From: JABFRJ01 sp031374735
GTDB taxonomy: Bacteria > Pseudomonadota > Alphaproteobacteria > Rhizobiales > Hyphomicrobiaceae
Reading direction: 5' to 3'
NCBI GenBank assembly: GCA_031374735.1
Contig: JANMGQ010000226.1
Coordinates: 6,646-70,645, forward strand
Length of the DNA: 64,000 bases
The notes beneath the pieces were generated by a model. The model searched no databases, was not told where the DNA came from, and saw nothing but the letters and a program-made list of their open reading frames with translations. The position numbers and the translations under genes were made by a program. Of the stretch, positions 18,269 through 26,923 are shown piece after piece. Every line of letters begins with the position of its first letter. The first letter of the stretch is position 1.

Positions 18269-20455
18269 TCAACCCAACGGCGCACTGCCCAAAGTCAGTG
18301 CATTGCGCAGGATCGTTAGACCCGCACCGCCTTCGAGCGACATGATCGACTCGGGGTGGAACTGCACGGCGGCGATCGGCAAGGTCTTGTGCTCGAAGGC
18401 CATGGGAATGCCGTCCGACGTCACGGCCGTGACGCGGAATGCGTCCGGCATGGATGAGGGGTCGACATAGAGCGAATGATAGCGGCCAACCGTGATCTCC
18501 GTTGGCAGGTCTGCAAACAGCTTCGATTGCGCCCGCGTTTCAATCTTCGATGGCCTCCCATGGGCAGGCATCGCAAGTTGCCCGAGGCTGCCACCGAAGT
18601 ACTCGCCCAGCGCCTGCATGCCCAGGCAGACGCCGAAAATTGGCTTCTTGGCCGTGATCGCAGCCTTGATGACGTCCTTCACTCTGAAATCATCCGGCCG
18701 CCCCGGACCCGGCGAGAGCAGCACAAGATCAAACGGCTGCGCGTTCAGCGTCTCGACGGCCTTGCCGTGCCGCGTGACCAGCACTTCGGCGCCCGTCTGG
18801 CGCACATAATCAGCAAGCGTATGGACGAAGCTGTCCTCGCAATCGACCAGCAGAACACGCTTGCCCTTTGCCGTTTTGGTGTCTGACCTTGGGTCAGACA
18901 CCACTGGCGCGACCTGTGCCGGCTTGCCCGCCTCGCGCAGCGCCTGGAACAGAGCCGCGGCTTTCAGCTGGCACTCGTCGTCCTCCGCCTGCGGATCGCT
19001 ATCGTAGAGCAACGTTGCACCGACGCGCACTTCAGCGGTGCCGTTGTGCATGCGGATGGTGCGGATGGTGAGGCCCGTGTTCATAGAGCCGTCAAAGCCG
19101 ATGGCGCCGATGGCCGCGCCATACCAGCGGCGCGGACTCTGTTCGTTGTCCTCGACGAACTGCATGGCCCAGATCTTCGGTGCGCCCGTGACCGTAACGG
19201 CCCAGGCGTGGGAGAGGAACGCGTCGAGCGCATCAAATCCCTTGCGCAGGCGGCCTTCCACGTGATCGACGGTGTGGATCAGCTTGGAATAGAGTTCGAT
19301 CTGCCGGCGGCCGATAACCTTCACGCTGCCCGGCTCACAGATGCGCGCCTTGTCGTTGCGATCGACGTCGGTGCACATGTTGAGTTCGAATTCGTCTTTC
19401 TGGCTGTTCAGCAGACGGCGGATCTGTTCGGCATCGCCAAGCGGGTCCTGCCCGCGTGGAATCGTCCCCGAAATCGGGCACGTCTCGATGCGGCTGCCAT
19501 CTGAGCGCACAAACATTTCAGGGCTCGCCGAGACGAGGAACTCCCCGCCACCAAGATTGATGAGCGCGCCAAACGGGGCGGGATTGATGCGGCACAGCAG
19601 GGCGAACACGACGCTTGGCTGCGCGCCACAGGGCTCGCCGAACAGTTGGCCCGGCACGGCCTCGAACAGATCGCCGCGTGCGAAGGCGGCGCGCGCCTTC
19701 TCGACGACGGCGCGATACGCGCCTTGAGGATGGTCCCGGAACGTCTCGCCACCCGTTGTGCGATAGGGGGTCGGCGGCGTCTCGCGGGCGAGGTCGCGGG
19801 TGCTACGGCCGTTCCATTCGAACTCATAGGTGAGCCGTGCGCCCGAACCCGCCGCATGGTCCGACACCAGCACGTCATCGGGAAGATAAAGCACGAGGTC
19901 GCGCTGGTCGTCGGCCCGCGGCCGCTTCTGGACGAGATCTTCAAGCTGAAACAGCAGATCGTACCCGAAGGCGCCGAGCAGGCCGAGATGGCGTTCGTCT
20001 TCAAGGGCAAACATGTCTTTCAACGCACGCAGGAGCGTGAACAAGGACGCGCGTTTCGTGCGTTGCGCCTCGTCGTCGCTGGCCGGTTCCTCGATCACGT
20101 GGCCAGCGATGCGCCAGGCGCTGCGCTCCTGGATGATGAGGCGCGGATCATCGAGATGAGCCGCGATGTAGGCAATGAGAACTTCGCCGCGCGCGTTGAG
20201 TGCGTCGAGCGTAAACGTGCGCCCCTTGGCCTCAAGCGCGAGAGGGGGATCGATGAACCCGAGATCATGGCGGGAATAGCGGCCAGGGACCTCCGTTTGC
20301 GATGAGAACAAGGCGCCGCGCCGTGTGTCGAGCACCTTTGATATGGCCGCCACATCAAACGGCGCCGTCAGCGGCGTGGTCGTGCGCCAGACGCGCAAGC
20401 CTTTGGCGGTGGTCAGCTCGACGGTCTTGGTATCGCGCGGCAAGGTCCAGGTCAT
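18269..20455 (-). CDS. trpE(G): Anthranilate synthase TrpE(G), fused alpha and beta subunits
   Basis: Converts chorismate and glutamine to anthranilate, the first step of tryptophan synthesis. The 728-residue protein joins a TrpE chorismate-binding half (about 1-505; FELNMCTDVDRNDKARICEPG, VTVTGAPKIWAMQFVE) to a TrpG glutamine amidotransferase half (about 526-728; catalytic Cys in FGVCLGMQALG, His and Glu in VQFHPES). This fusion is typical of rhizobia and relatives. The linker contains an in-frame palindromic repeat (18878-18902) encoding VSDPRSDT. The gene is preceded by a Trp-rich leader peptide, suggesting attenuation. Confidence 0.95.
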   Translation of the reverse strand: MTWTLPRDTKTVELTTAKGLRVWRTTTPLTAPFDVAAISKVLDTRRGALFSSQTEVPGRYSRHDLGFIDPPLALEAKGRTFTLDALNARGEVLIAYIAAHLDDPRLIIQERSAWRIAGHVIEEPASDDEAQRTKRASLFTLLRALKDMFALEDERHLGLLGAFGYDLLFQLEDLVQKRPRADDQRDLVLYLPDDVLVSDHAAGSGARLTYEFEWNGRSTRDLARETPPTPYRTTGGETFRDHPQGAYRAVVEKARAAFARGDLFEAVPGQLFGEPCGAQPSVVFALLCRINPAPFGALINLGGGEFLVSASPEMFVRSDGSRIETCPISGTIPRGQDPLGDAEQIRRLLNSQKDEFELNMCTDVDRNDKARICEPGSVKVIGRRQIELYSKLIHTVDHVEGRLRKGFDALDAFLSHAWAVTVTGAPKIWAMQFVEDNEQSPRRWYGAAIGAIGFDGSMNTGLTIRTIRMHNGTAEVRVGATLLYDSDPQAEDDECQLKAAALFQALREAGKPAQVAPVVSDPRSDTKTAKGKRVLLVDCEDSFVHTLADYVRQTGAEVLVTRHGKAVETLNAQPFDLVLLSPGPGRPDDFRVKDVIKAAITAKKPIFGVCLGMQALGEYFGGSLGQLAMPAHGRPSKIETRAQSKLFADLPTEITVGRYHSLYVDPSSMPDAFRVTAVTSDGIPMAFEHKTLPIAAVQFHPESIMSLEGGAGLTILRNALTLGSAPLG
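18878..18902. repeat. Dispersed palindrome, copy 1 (inside trpE(G))
   Basis: ggtgtctgacc-ttg-ggtcagacacc is a perfect 11-bp inverted repeat. The same arms recur at 52046-52069 and 52125-52148 with different 2-base loops. Here it is translated in frame in the TrpE-TrpG linker, where it should be tolerated structurally. Confidence 0.85.
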
Positions 20456-20545
20456 ATGTCACTCGGCGTGGAGACCCAAGTGTCAGACCTTCACAGCGAA
20501 GCTCTCGACACAGGGGTCAGGGAGCTTCAGGAACAAAACGTATCC

Positions 20546-20602
20546 TTAGGCCGCCTTCAGGGCAGCCCACCAAAGCACAGGGCGGAAGACGAGTACGTTC
20601 AT
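20546..20602 (-). CDS. trpL: trp leader peptide TrpL
   Basis: An 18-codon frame, MNVLVFRPVLWWAALKAA, with tandem Trp codons, ends 90 bp upstream of trpE(G). Tandem Trp codons before trpE(G) match the rhizobial trp attenuation system, in which ribosome stalling at Trp codons prevents early termination. The Trp codons lead into a possible stem (GGCTGCC / GGCGGCC), and a second perfect stem GAAGCTC / GAGCTTC follows; I do not see a classical hairpin with adjoining T-run, so the exact attenuator is uncertain. No Shine-Dalgarno precedes the ATG, which would fit a nearly leaderless transcript as described for Sinorhizobium trpL. Confidence 0.65.
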   Translation of the reverse strand: MNVLVFRPVLWWAALKAA

Positions 20603-20612
20603 GGTGTTGAGG

Positions 20613-20641
20613 GTGGTAGTCGAGGATCGCTGCCATGGCAA
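20613..20641 (-). promoter_or_regulatory. Candidate sigma-70-type promoter for trpL-trpE(G)
   Basis: On the minus strand TTGCCA (20641-20636), a 17-base spacer and TACCAC (20618-20613) lie so that transcription would begin at or just before the trpL ATG at 20602. This agrees with the missing ribosome-binding site of trpL. The -10 match is modest. Confidence 0.35.
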
Positions 20642-20858
20642 GCCGGCCACTCGCATCAGGCCAGCCAGACTGGGCGATGCCGCGACCTCTGCTGCTCGTA
20701 TTGCCGTCGCAACACGCGCAAATGTAATCCGACAGTGCGTAACAGATTGCTGTGCCTCGTTAATCATTTTGGCATAGTGTAAGGGTCGTTACCTGGAGGG
20801 TGCATACCCGCCCCCGGACAGACATAGCCAGGCGCCGTATGCGCAAAGCGGGGAGCCG

Positions 20859-21830
20859 TTGACCAAACGCGTCGCAGTCGTGGGAGCTGGCCTTGCGGGC
20901 TTGGCATGCGCGCGCGTCCTGCGTCGGGCCGGCTGCTATGTCGAGGTCTTCGAGAGAGACCGCATCATCGGCGGCCGCATGGCCACGACCCGTGTTGGTG
21001 CGACCTCTTTTGACCATGGCGCTCCCTACATCACGGCGCGCTCGGCCTCGTTTCAGCGCTTCATTTCAGAGTTGGTCGACACCGGTTATGCCGCGCGCTG
21101 GACGCCGAAGACAGCCAGCGGTGAGGGGGCCAACACGATGCACCCCTGGTACGTCGGTACGCCCGGCATGAGCTCCATTCTGCGCCCCCTCGCGGAAAGC
21201 GTGCGCATCACGCCCAATCGGAAAGTTCACACCCTCGCCCGTGCTGACAAAGGTTGGCACCTGTGGTTCGAGGACGAGACGTCGGCCGGGCCGTTCCATG
21301 CTGTTGCTGTCGCCGTACCAGCCAATGAAGCGCAGTTACTGCTCGGCCGCATCGAACAGCTGTGCGACCCGATTGCCAAGGTGCGCATGGCACCCATCTG
21401 GGCCGTCATGGTTCGCCTGGAAGACCGGGTCATGCCGGAGCAAGATACCTATTCCGACATGTCCGACCTGATCCGCTGGGTCTCGCGCAACAACGCCAAG
21501 CCTGGCCGCCAGGGCCGCGGCGATCATGTTATCATTCACGCCTCCCCTACTTTCAGCCGCGAGACGATCGACGCTGAACCTGAACAGGTGGCCGAGGAGC
21601 TGTGGGCGGAAGTCAGCCACGCCCTGAGCCTGCCGCCGACGCGCCCGTCTCAGATCTCAGCTCACCTGTGGAAGCAGGGCGTTGTCGAAGTGTCGCTCGG
21701 AGAGACGTTCTTGTTCTCGAACGAGCACATGGTCGGCGTCGCCGGCGACTGGTGCCTTGGCCGTCTCGGCGAGCATGCCTTCGACTCGGGCAGCCGCCTC
21801 GGCAAGACCATTGTCGACGCGCTGAGCTGA
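20859..21830 (+). CDS. FAD-dependent amine oxidase/renalase-like oxidoreductase
   Basis: A 323-residue flavoprotein. The N terminus holds the FAD-binding dinucleotide fold KRVAVVGAGLAGLACARVLRRAG ending in an acidic strand (VFERD), followed by the GG motif IGGRMATTR and SFDHGAPYITARS, typical of renalase and related amine oxidase-fold proteins. The C-terminal VGVAGDWCLG is the second FAD contact. The start is a TTG at 20859 with GGGGAG five bases upstream; the ATG at 20839 is out of frame. The substrate is unknown. Its promoter region is shared with divergent trpL. Confidence 0.82.
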   Translation: MTKRVAVVGAGLAGLACARVLRRAGCYVEVFERDRIIGGRMATTRVGATSFDHGAPYITARSASFQRFISELVDTGYAARWTPKTASGEGANTMHPWYVGTPGMSSILRPLAESVRITPNRKVHTLARADKGWHLWFEDETSAGPFHAVAVAVPANEAQLLLGRIEQLCDPIAKVRMAPIWAVMVRLEDRVMPEQDTYSDMSDLIRWVSRNNAKPGRQGRGDHVIIHASPTFSRETIDAEPEQVAEELWAEVSHALSLPPTRPSQISAHLWKQGVVEVSLGETFLFSNEHMVGVAGDWCLGRLGEHAFDSGSRLGKTIVDALS

Positions 21831-21949
21831 AGACAGGCACCTGCTGCTGCCGCACAGGTCTTTGTGCTCCGCCCCCCATATTGGCATTGCGGCGTCGCCG
21901 TGTTTCAGTCCCTTATCCGAGCCGGAGAGCTCGACGTGGGAGATATGTC

Positions 21950-23470
21950 ATGTTGAAACGCGCCGCCTTGGCCGCACTTGCCGCCGGCCTGCTGGCCCTT
22001 GTGCCTTCGGCTCAAGCTCAAAAGCAGTTGCGTATCGGTCTCGCCGAAGACCCAGACGTGCTCGACCCGACGTTGGCGCGCACGTTCGTTGGCCGGATCG
22101 TGTTCGCGGGCCTGTGCGACAAGCTGTTCGACATCGATGAAAAGCTTGGCTTCGTGCCGCAGTTAGCTACCGGCCATGAAGTCAGCGCCGACGGCAAGAC
22201 CGTGACGCTGAAGATCCGCGCGGGCGTGAAGTTCCACGACGGCGAGCCCATGGACGCGGAAGCCGTGCGCTTCTCGCTTGACCGGCACATGAACATGACC
22301 GGCTCGTTCCGCAAACCCGAGCTTGCCGCCGTGGACAAGATCGAGGTGGTCGATCCGACCACAGTCAAGCTATCGCTCAAGGCGCCGTTTTCGCCGCTGA
22401 TTGCACAGCTCGCGGACCGGGCGGGGATGATCGTCTCGCCCAAGGCCGCGACCGAGGCGGGCGACAAATTCGGCCTCAAACCCGTCTGCGCGGGGCCGTT
22501 CAAGTTCGTCGAGCGCGTACAACAAGACCGCATCGTGGTCGAAAAATTTGCCGACTATTGGAACGCGGCGAACGTGCATGTCGATCGCGTCACCTATCGT
22601 CCGATCACCGATTCGACGGTGCGCCTCGCGAACCTGAAATCCGGCAGCCTGGATCTGATCGAGCGCGTGCTGGCAACCGACACGAAGGACATCAAGGCCG
22701 ACCCGAAGCTCGCCCTCGCGACGCAGACGGAGATTGGCTATCAGGGCCTCACACTTAATCTTGCCAACGGTCCCGGTGCCGCCAACAGCCCGTTCGCCAA
22801 GAGCCCCAAAGTGCGCCAGGCGCTCGAGTTGGCGATCGATCGCGATGCCATCAATGCGGTCGTCTACAATGGCGAGGGACAGCCCGGCAATCAGTGGATC
22901 GCACCGTCAAACCCCTTCTATCAGGCCAAGTTTCCGCTGCCCAAGCGTGATCCTGCGCGCGCGAAGAAGCTGCTCGAAGAGGCGGGCCTAAAGACCCCCG
23001 TCGTGGTCGACTTCATGGTGCCGAACACGACCGACACGCGCCAGATGGCCGAGGTCATCCAGGCCATGGCGAGCGAAGCGGGTTTCGACATGAAAATCCG
23101 CATCACCGAGTTCGCAACCTCGCTCAAAGAAGCCAACGAGGGCAAGTTCGAGGCGTATCTGATCGGCTGGTCCGGCCGCGCGGATCCAGATGGCAACATC
23201 TTCAGCTTCATGAAGACGGGGTCGCCTCTCAACGACAGCAAGTTCTCCAACGTTGAGGTCGATAGGGCGCTCGATGGGCAGCGTACCGTCGCCGATGCCG
23301 CCGCGCGCAAGGCGCTGTTTGAGACGGTGACCGAAAAGGCAATCACCGAAGGCCCGATCATCTACCTCGTCCATCGCCCCGTGATCATCGCGCACGCCAA
23401 GACCGTGCAGGGCTACAAGCAGATGCCGGACGGCCTTGTGCGTGTTGTCGGTGTCAAAGTTGGCCCGTGA
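21950..23470 (+). CDS. DppA-type ABC transporter substrate-binding protein
   Basis: A 506-residue periplasmic solute-binding protein of family 5 (dipeptide/nickel/oligopeptide). A signal peptide is evident (MLKRAALAALAAGLLALVPS, cleaved after AQA). Family hallmarks include LRIGLAEDPDVLDPTLAR, GKTVTLKIRAGVKFHDGEPMDAEAVRFSLDR and VRQALELAIDRDAI. GGGAGA at 21938-21943 supports the ATG at 21950; the frame is open from 21602 within the upstream gene. No permease or ATPase adjoins it. DppB-like and DppC-like genes at the far ends of the window may or may not be partners. Confidence 0.9.
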   Translation: MLKRAALAALAAGLLALVPSAQAQKQLRIGLAEDPDVLDPTLARTFVGRIVFAGLCDKLFDIDEKLGFVPQLATGHEVSADGKTVTLKIRAGVKFHDGEPMDAEAVRFSLDRHMNMTGSFRKPELAAVDKIEVVDPTTVKLSLKAPFSPLIAQLADRAGMIVSPKAATEAGDKFGLKPVCAGPFKFVERVQQDRIVVEKFADYWNAANVHVDRVTYRPITDSTVRLANLKSGSLDLIERVLATDTKDIKADPKLALATQTEIGYQGLTLNLANGPGAANSPFAKSPKVRQALELAIDRDAINAVVYNGEGQPGNQWIAPSNPFYQAKFPLPKRDPARAKKLLEEAGLKTPVVVDFMVPNTTDTRQMAEVIQAMASEAGFDMKIRITEFATSLKEANEGKFEAYLIGWSGRADPDGNIFSFMKTGSPLNDSKFSNVEVDRALDGQRTVADAAARKALFETVTEKAITEGPIIYLVHRPVIIAHAKTVQGYKQMPDGLVRVVGVKVGP

Positions 23471-23564
23471 GGTTGACCTGCGCCGCCAGCCGTTAGGCTT
23501 ATGGACAAGCCTGATGGATCATGCGACGCTCACTTATCGTCAACAACGGAGAGGAGGTGATCCT

Positions 23565-23642
23565 ATGTCTAGTGGGAACTTTGAGACGGCTCTGCCGCGA
23601 CTTGCTCTTCGGACGTCGGAGTGCACCTCGCATCTCGCTTGA
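23565..23642 (+). CDS. 25-residue leader-peptide candidate with extreme Shine-Dalgarno
   Basis: The ATG at 23565 is preceded by GGAGGTGATC, a full-length complement of the 16S rRNA 3' end. The peptide reads MSSGNFETALPRLALRTSEC and five more residues (TSHLA). Its stop codon lies in the perfect hairpin 23629-23648 (CGCATCTC / GAGATGCG), and a strong intrinsic terminator follows at 23706. The arrangement of short frame, hairpin and terminator before a dehydrogenase gene is that of an attenuator. I recognise no amino-acid bias that would name the signal. It lies in the 301-bp gap 23471-23771. Confidence 0.5.
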   Translation: MSSGNFETALPRLALRTSECTSHLA

Positions 23643-23705
23643 GATGCGGCGCGCCTGAACCGATGAGCGCGGCCGATAAGCCGATCAGTCTCACGTGTCG
23701 AATGG

Positions 23706-23738
23706 GGGCCATCTCGAAAGAGGTGGCCCTTTCGATTT
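23706..23738 (+). terminator. Intrinsic terminator (attenuator candidate)
   Basis: gggccatctc-gaaa-gaggtggccc forms a 10-bp stem (one G-T pair) with a GAAA tetraloop, followed by TTTCGATTTAT. It lies between the 25-codon leader frame and the dehydrogenase gene start at 23772. Confidence 0.75.
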
Positions 23739-23771
23739 ATGGGTTACGTGAACGTCAAGCTGGAGGGGCAC

Positions 23772-24650
23772 ATGAACATCGGCTTTGTCGGCATCGGCAA
23801 TATGGGCGCGCCAATGGTGCGCTGCCTCGTCAAGACGGGCTATGGCGTCGTCGCCTTCGACACCGATCCGGCACGCGGCGCGGCGCTCGCACGCGAGACG
23901 GATAAGGTGGTCGCCGCTGCCTCCATCGGCGACGTGACGCGCTGCGAGGTCGTCATCACCATGCTGCCAGACAGCAAGGTCGTGCGCGCCGTTGTCCTTG
24001 GCGACGGCGGCACTTGCGGCCTCGTTGAGCATCTTAAGCGCGGCAGCGTGATCATCGACATGAGTTCGTCCTACGCGCCCGATACAATCTCACTCGGCGA
24101 TGCCCTCGCGGCCAAAGGGATTGGCCTTGTCGATGCGCCGGTCTCCGGTGGTGTCGGCAAGGCCGTCACGGGCACACTCGCGATCATGGCGGGCGGCGCA
24201 ACGGACCTGGTTGAGCGCGCATCGCCTGTTCTGTCGGCCATGGGCACGGTGCATCGCACCGGCAAGCTCGGCTCTGGCCATGCGTTGAAGGCGCTGAACA
24301 ACTACGTCTCTGCCGCGGGTTTGATCGCCACGTGCGAGGCGCTGCTGGCTGGCAAAGCCTTCGGCCTCGATCCCGCCGTGATGACGCGCGTGATCAATGC
24401 CTCGACCGGACGCAACAACACGACCGAGAACAAGGCCGAGCGCTATCTGATACCGGAGAAGTTCGATTCAGGCTTCGCACTCGCGCTCATGAGCAAAGAC
24501 GTCGGCATGGCGCACGCTCTCGCCCGCGATCTCGGCCTGCCCGCCGAAGAACTTGCGTTCGTCGACGCCTATTTGAAGCGCGCGGTCTCCGCACTCGGCC
24601 CCGCTGCCGACCACACGGCGGTGATGGCATTTGCGCGGGATTTGAAGTGA
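23772..24650 (+). CDS. 3-hydroxyisobutyrate dehydrogenase / tartronate semialdehyde reductase family protein
   Basis: A 292-residue beta-hydroxyacid dehydrogenase that oxidises or reduces a 3-hydroxy acid with NAD(P). The N terminus has the cofactor motif IGFVGIGNMGAPMVRCLVK, then the substrate-binding DAPVSGGVGKAVTGTLAIM and the catalytic-Lys helix GHALKALNNYVSA. GGAGG at 23761-23765 supports the ATG at 23772 over the longer frame from 23739. Substrate within the family (3-hydroxyisobutyrate, tartronate semialdehyde or other) cannot be chosen. The upstream leader/terminator suggests transcription-attenuation control. Confidence 0.88.
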   Translation: MNIGFVGIGNMGAPMVRCLVKTGYGVVAFDTDPARGAALARETDKVVAAASIGDVTRCEVVITMLPDSKVVRAVVLGDGGTCGLVEHLKRGSVIIDMSSSYAPDTISLGDALAAKGIGLVDAPVSGGVGKAVTGTLAIMAGGATDLVERASPVLSAMGTVHRTGKLGSGHALKALNNYVSAAGLIATCEALLAGKAFGLDPAVMTRVINASTGRNNTTENKAERYLIPEKFDSGFALALMSKDVGMAHALARDLGLPAEELAFVDAYLKRAVSALGPAADHTAVMAFARDLK

Positions 24651-24657
24651 GGCGCAA

Positions 24658-26769
24658 TTAGGCCTTCAACACGATCAGCGCATCCGCCGCGACGACGCCG
24701 TCTTTGCTAACGAATACGGGGTTGATGTCGAGTTCCGCAAGCCGCTCCCGCAACGCCCAGGCCATGCGCGAGACCTCGACGAGCATGTGGGCGAGCGCCT
24801 CTTTATCGCCGGCTGGTTGGCCGCGATAGCCGTCGAACAACTTGGCGCCGCGCAATTCCGCGATCATGTCGCGGGCCGTCTCGATGCCGAAGGGGGCGAC
24901 GCGGAACGTCACGTCCTTGAGGACCTCCGTCAGCACGCCACCGAGGCCGACAGCGACACACGGCCCAAACGCGGGATCGTTGACGACGCCAACGATGGCC
25001 TCGATACCGGACGCCATTTCGGAAACCAGCACACCGTCGATCTTGGCTTTGGGTGCGTATTTTTGCGCAGCTTTGATGACGTCCTTTGCGGCCTGCTCCG
25101 CAGACAGCACATCCTTGAGGCCGAGCTTGACGCCCCCCGCGTCGCTCTTGTGGGCGATGTCGCGCGAGACGACTTTCACCGCGAACGGCGGCGTCAATTT
25201 CGTCACGTGCCCAAGCACGCCCTCGCCCTTGGGCACGAAGGCTTCCTGCGTCACGGGGATGTCGTAGGCGGCAAGCACAGCCTTGCTCTCGGCCTCGCTC
25301 AGCGTCACCGCGCCCTTTGGCAACTTCGCGGCTGTTGCACTTGCCGTTGACGGCGCCTGACGTGGCAGCAGACGAGCACGATCCATCGAGAAGCGCGCGA
25401 GCTTGGCCGCGGCCTCCGCGAGGCGCACGGGCGTCGAGATGATGGGCACGTTTGCGGCTTCGAGAATTAGATACGCCTCCTCCGATTTCGAGCGCCGGCC
25501 GGACCAGGCAAGGTTCACGGGCTTGTTTGTCTTCTTGGCCGCGGCGACGATGGCCTCAGCTGCGATCGCCGCAGGCTTGCCGGGGATCGACGCCAGCATG
25601 ATGGTCAATTGATCGATGTTGGGGTCCTCCAAGACGATGTCGAGCGTCTTGGTCAGCAGGCCCATGTCGTTGAAGATGCCAGCCGTGACATCAGCGGGGT
25701 TCTCAGATGAGCCGAACGTCGGGATGATCTTTTTCAGCGCAGCAACTGTCTTGTCCGCGAACTGGGGCAGCACCAGACCTTCCCGCACGCACCGGTCTGC
25801 GAACACGATGCCTGAGCCGCCCGAGATCGACAGCGCGCCGATGCGATTGCCTTTGGGCAAGCGGCCTTGCGCCATCAGTTTGGCGATATCGACCATCGGC
25901 TCGACATCGTCGACCTCGATCAGGCCCGACTGGCGAAACGCGGCGCGGAACAGATCCGCGCGGCCGGTCATGTTGGCCGTGTGCGAGGCGGCGGCTTTGG
26001 CGCCGGCTTCCGTGTTGGCCGATTTCCAGATCAGCACAGGCTTGCCCGTCTCCAGCGCCTTGCGCCCGACATCTAACAAGCGGCGTGCGTCTGGCGTGCC
26101 CTCGATGACGGCGAACGCCAGCTTGCAGCCGGGATCGTCGAGGAAGGCTTCGAGAATTTCCGGCGTCGTCGTGTCGGCCTCGTTGCCTGATGAGATGCAC
26201 GTGCGGAAACCGACGCCCTGCAGTTCAGCAAGATTGACGATGGCATAGCCAAAGCCGCCCGACTGGAACACGCAGGACACGAAGCCCTCCTTAAGGTCGA
26301 CCTCCTCACCAATCGATCCGAACGCAGCCCAGACACGATGCGGCACCGAGATCATGCCCTGGCAGTTGGGACCAATGACGCGGATGCCCGTTTCTTTGGC
26401 CGCAGCTTTCAGGTCAGCCTCGAGTTTGCGGCCCTCGTCACCCGCTTCGCGGAAGCCCGCGGTCAGTACAATGGCATGCGTGATCCCAGCCTTGCCGCAG
26501 TCGCGGATGGCGGCGGCCACGGCAGGTGCCGGCACAGCAACAATGGCGAGGTCACACGGCTTCGGCACGTTCGCCGCATCGGGGTAACAACGCTGGCCGT
26601 GCAGCTCTTGATACTTCGGATTGACGAAGTGCAGCGGTTTTTTGAACCCTGCCGCCCGCAGCGCCTTGATGGGTTGGCCGGAAATGCGTGTCAGCTCCTG
26701 TGAGGCGCCGTAGACGAGAATCGCACGCGGATCGAACAAGTGCTGGAACGGCGACGTTTTGGCGGTCAT
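24658..26769 (-). CDS. NDP-forming acetate/acyl-CoA ligase family protein
   Basis: A 703-residue enzyme of the ADP-forming acyl-CoA synthetase family, with CoA-binding, succinyl-CoA-ligase-like and ATP-grasp domains in one chain. The N-terminal domain starts LFDPRAILVYGAS; the flavodoxin-like part has GIRVIGPNCQGMIS; AAASHTANMTGRADLF holds the expected phospho-His; the C-terminal ATP-grasp shows PFAVKVVSRDIAHKSDAGGVKLGL and closes with LAELDINPVFV. The ATG at 26769 gives the family start; the frame is open to 26826. It probably makes or consumes an acyl-CoA; the acid is unknown. It converges with the dehydrogenase gene 7 bp away. Confidence 0.88.
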   Translation of the reverse strand: MTAKTSPFQHLFDPRAILVYGASQELTRISGQPIKALRAAGFKKPLHFVNPKYQELHGQRCYPDAANVPKPCDLAIVAVPAPAVAAAIRDCGKAGITHAIVLTAGFREAGDEGRKLEADLKAAAKETGIRVIGPNCQGMISVPHRVWAAFGSIGEEVDLKEGFVSCVFQSGGFGYAIVNLAELQGVGFRTCISSGNEADTTTPEILEAFLDDPGCKLAFAVIEGTPDARRLLDVGRKALETGKPVLIWKSANTEAGAKAAASHTANMTGRADLFRAAFRQSGLIEVDDVEPMVDIAKLMAQGRLPKGNRIGALSISGGSGIVFADRCVREGLVLPQFADKTVAALKKIIPTFGSSENPADVTAGIFNDMGLLTKTLDIVLEDPNIDQLTIMLASIPGKPAAIAAEAIVAAAKKTNKPVNLAWSGRRSKSEEAYLILEAANVPIISTPVRLAEAAAKLARFSMDRARLLPRQAPSTASATAAKLPKGAVTLSEAESKAVLAAYDIPVTQEAFVPKGEGVLGHVTKLTPPFAVKVVSRDIAHKSDAGGVKLGLKDVLSAEQAAKDVIKAAQKYAPKAKIDGVLVSEMASGIEAIVGVVNDPAFGPCVAVGLGGVLTEVLKDVTFRVAPFGIETARDMIAELRGAKLFDGYRGQPAGDKEALAHMLVEVSRMAWALRERLAELDINPVFVSKDGVVAADALIVLKA

Positions 26770-26883
26770 GGGCGGGCTCACGGTGGCAGACGCCGCTACC
26801 TGACCGGCTTCCGGCCAAGCTTGCAACCCTTCTCTGGCGGATATGGCACGTCGTTCGGGTTGACGATAAAGCAGGCCGTCGAT

Positions 26884-26900
26884 ATGTTACATCATTACAC
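26884..26900 (+). promoter_or_regulatory. Candidate Zur box upstream of znuA
   Basis: atgttacatcattacac is an AT-rich imperfect dyad (TGTTA-N5-TTACA) lying 24 bp before the znuA ATG. It resembles alphaproteobacterial Zur operators, which repress zinc-uptake genes when zinc is plentiful. It is a resemblance only. Confidence 0.4.
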
Positions 26901-26923
26901 AAACAGGCAACGTGGAGCTTCTC

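Noticed and set aside
20474..20492. Possible fourth copy of the gtgtctgacc palindrome upstream of trpE(G)
   Set aside because: It reads gtgtcagacc, with a different core, and has no matching second arm.
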